From NCBI GenBank assembly GCA_964548365.1, contig CAZJRD010000103.1, positions 1-7,460 of the forward strand: DNA of 7,460 bases, given 5' to 3'. Of the stretch, positions 6,241 through 7,460 are shown piece after piece. The stretch comes from B46-G9 sp964548365 (GTDB taxonomy: Bacteria > Desulfobacterota > DSM-4660 > Desulfatiglandales > Desulfatiglandaceae). A model generated the notes under the pieces. That model did not search any database. It saw only the letters and a list, made by a program, of their open reading frames with translations, and was not told where the DNA came from. Both the position numbers and the translations under genes were made by a program. Every line of letters starts with the position of its first letter. Position 1 is the stretch's first letter.

Positions 6241-7458
6241 ATGAAGTATGCTAATAGCCTCTGTTCATTCACTTTGAGCCGAGCAATGACATCTCTAGCA
6301 GACAACCCTAATATACACCACCTCCTTCACGAGGACAAAGAAATTACCCTGGTGGGGACCGCCCATGTATCCAGGGAGAGCGCAGATCTTGTAAAACAGG
6401 TTATCGAACAGGAAAGCCCCGAAACTGTCTGCATTGAGCTCTGCCACTCCCGGTACCAGTCCCTTACCCAGAAAAAGCTGTGGCAGGACACAAACCTCAT
6501 CAAAGTTATCAGGGAAAAAAAGGCGTTTCTTCTCCTTGCCAACCTTATGCTCGCGTCTTTTCAGAAAAAAATCGGCAAAAAACTGGGGATCCAGCCGGGA
6601 CAGGAGATCCTCCAGGCTATTGAGTCGGCGAAAGGGAGCGGGGCCCGGATCCACCTGGCGGACCGCGACATCCGCATTACCCTTGGCAGGACCTGGCGGC
6701 TCATGAGCTTCTGGAGAAAGATCAAGCTGCTGTCACAGTTCATCATTTCCATGGGCCAGGTTGATGACATCACCCAGGAAGAAATAGAAAAGCTCAAAGA
6801 AAAGGATGTCCTTGAAACCCTCCTCTCAGAAATTGGGCAGTCCATGCCGGAAATCAGAAATATCCTGATCAACGAACGCGACCAATACCTGACAGAAAAG
6901 ATACGAACAGCGCCGGGAAAGCGCATCGTGGCCGTTGTAGGAGCAGGACATGTACCGGGTATCCAAGGCACGTGGAACAGCCCTGTTAATCTAGAGGCCC
7001 TCGAAGAAATGCCACCCAAGGGAAGGCTCCTCCAGGTCATCAAATGGGCAATCCCTGTTGCCATCATCGGCATGATCGTGGTGGGATTTTTTGCAGCGGG
7101 GGCTGCAGGGGGTACTCACATGCTCAAATGGTGGATTCTCGCCAATGCCGGCTTCGCTGGTCTTGGCGCCGCCCTCGCCCTTGCCCATCCCCTTACCATC
7201 CTTTCAGCCGTCATTTCTGCACCCCTCACTTCCCTTAACCCCTTGATAGCTGCTGGGTGGGTCTCAGGCCTGGTGGAGGCATTCTTAGGAAAACCAAAGG
7301 TCAAGGATTTCGAGGCGCTGCCGGAAGATATCGTTTCTTTGAAGGGTTTCTGGAGGAATAAGATCACCAGGATTCTCTTGGTGGTGGTGCTGACAAATCT
7401 CGGGAGTTCCTTGGGGACCTTCGTGGCAATTCCCCTGATGGCCAAGGTTTTTTCGTAA
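6241..7458 (+). CDS. TraB/PrgY-family membrane protein
   Basis: The product is about 405 residues. The N-terminal soluble domain opens with EITLVGTAHVSRESADLV (34-51), the GTAHVS signature of the TraB/PrgY (pheromone-shutdown) family. ETVCIELCHSRYQSL (61-75), HLADRDIRITLGRTW and VVGAGHVPGI follow; the conserved Glu and His residues resemble those of Tiki/EreA-like putative metallohydrolases. The C-terminus has several hydrophobic segments, starting with VIKWAIPVAIIGMIVVGFFAAG and ending with LLVVVLTNLGSSLGTFVAIPLMAKVF, so it is membrane anchored. The biological role of chromosomal members is not established. Start choice is uncertain. The ATG at 6241 has GGAAAG (6231-6236) 4 nt upstream. The ATG at 6286 gives 390 residues, closer to the family norm, but has a weak ribosome binding site. 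An upstream TTG at 6208 is unlikely. The stop lies 2 nt from the window end. Confidence 0.86.
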   Translation: MKYANSLCSFTLSRAMTSLADNPNIHHLLHEDKEITLVGTAHVSRESADLVKQVIEQESPETVCIELCHSRYQSLTQKKLWQDTNLIKVIREKKAFLLLANLMLASFQKKIGKKLGIQPGQEILQAIESAKGSGARIHLADRDIRITLGRTWRLMSFWRKIKLLSQFIISMGQVDDITQEEIEKLKEKDVLETLLSEIGQSMPEIRNILINERDQYLTEKIRTAPGKRIVAVVGAGHVPGIQGTWNSPVNLEALEEMPPKGRLLQVIKWAIPVAIIGMIVVGFFAAGAAGGTHMLKWWILANAGFAGLGAALALAHPLTILSAVISAPLTSLNPLIAAGWVSGLVEAFLGKPKVKDFEALPEDIVSLKGFWRNKITRILLVVVLTNLGSSLGTFVAIPLMAKVFS

Positions 7459-7460
7459 CT

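Noticed and set aside
6561..7073. 170-codon minus-strand open frame opposite the TraB-family gene
   Set aside because: It is antisense to a well-supported gene with family motifs and has Ser/Arg-rich shadow composition.

Overview
The window is a thiamin (vitamin B1) salvage locus from a bacterium of moderate GC content, followed by two unrelated chromosomal genes. The lineage cannot be fixed from this sequence. Gram-negative-style genes, GGAGG-type ribosome binding sites and a TraB/PrgY-family membrane protein would fit a Desulfobacterota-like (former deltaproteobacterial) genome, but that is a low-confidence guess.

Left part (1-2508, plus strand): thiE (its first residues lie outside the window), thiL and thiM follow each other with gaps of 7 and 14 nt and form one transcription unit. 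They encode thiamin-phosphate synthase, thiamin-monophosphate kinase and hydroxyethylthiazole kinase.

Middle (2509-2887): a 379-nt non-coding leader. Positions 2509-2594 contain no recognised gene, only a 38-codon open frame of doubtful meaning. After that come a good sigma70-like promoter (2595-2623), a complete TPP riboswitch (2634-2719), and an intrinsic terminator (2768-2800) before cytX. The 8-nt sequence GGAAGCGG occurs both at the 3' edge of the riboswitch and in the 3' arm of the terminator. This allows a complete antiterminator/terminator switch to be read directly: TPP bound gives P1 plus terminator (OFF), TPP absent gives antiterminator (ON).

Right of the riboswitch (2888-5007): cytX, an NCS1-family transporter probably for hydroxymethylpyrimidine (HMP), overlaps by 4 nt with thiD, the HMP/HMP-phosphate kinase. 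The whole locus makes a closed salvage route. CytX brings in HMP and ThiD converts it to HMP-PP. ThiM makes HET-P from hydroxyethylthiazole. ThiE joins the two into thiamin phosphate and ThiL makes TPP, which feeds back on cytX-thiD through the riboswitch. No de novo genes (thiC, thiG, thiS, thiH, thiO) are in the window.

Right end: a serine-hydrolase gene of the beta-lactamase/AmiE-like fold on the minus strand (5043-6170) converges on thiD with a 35-nt gap. It is divergent from a TraB/PrgY-family membrane protein gene (about 6241-7458) that ends 2 nt before the window edge. I see no mobile element, CRISPR array, tRNA or rRNA. The window is mostly ordinary metabolism. The most interesting part is the architecture of the riboswitch leader, where an extra inverted repeat overlaps the promoter -10 box and the 5' strand of P1.
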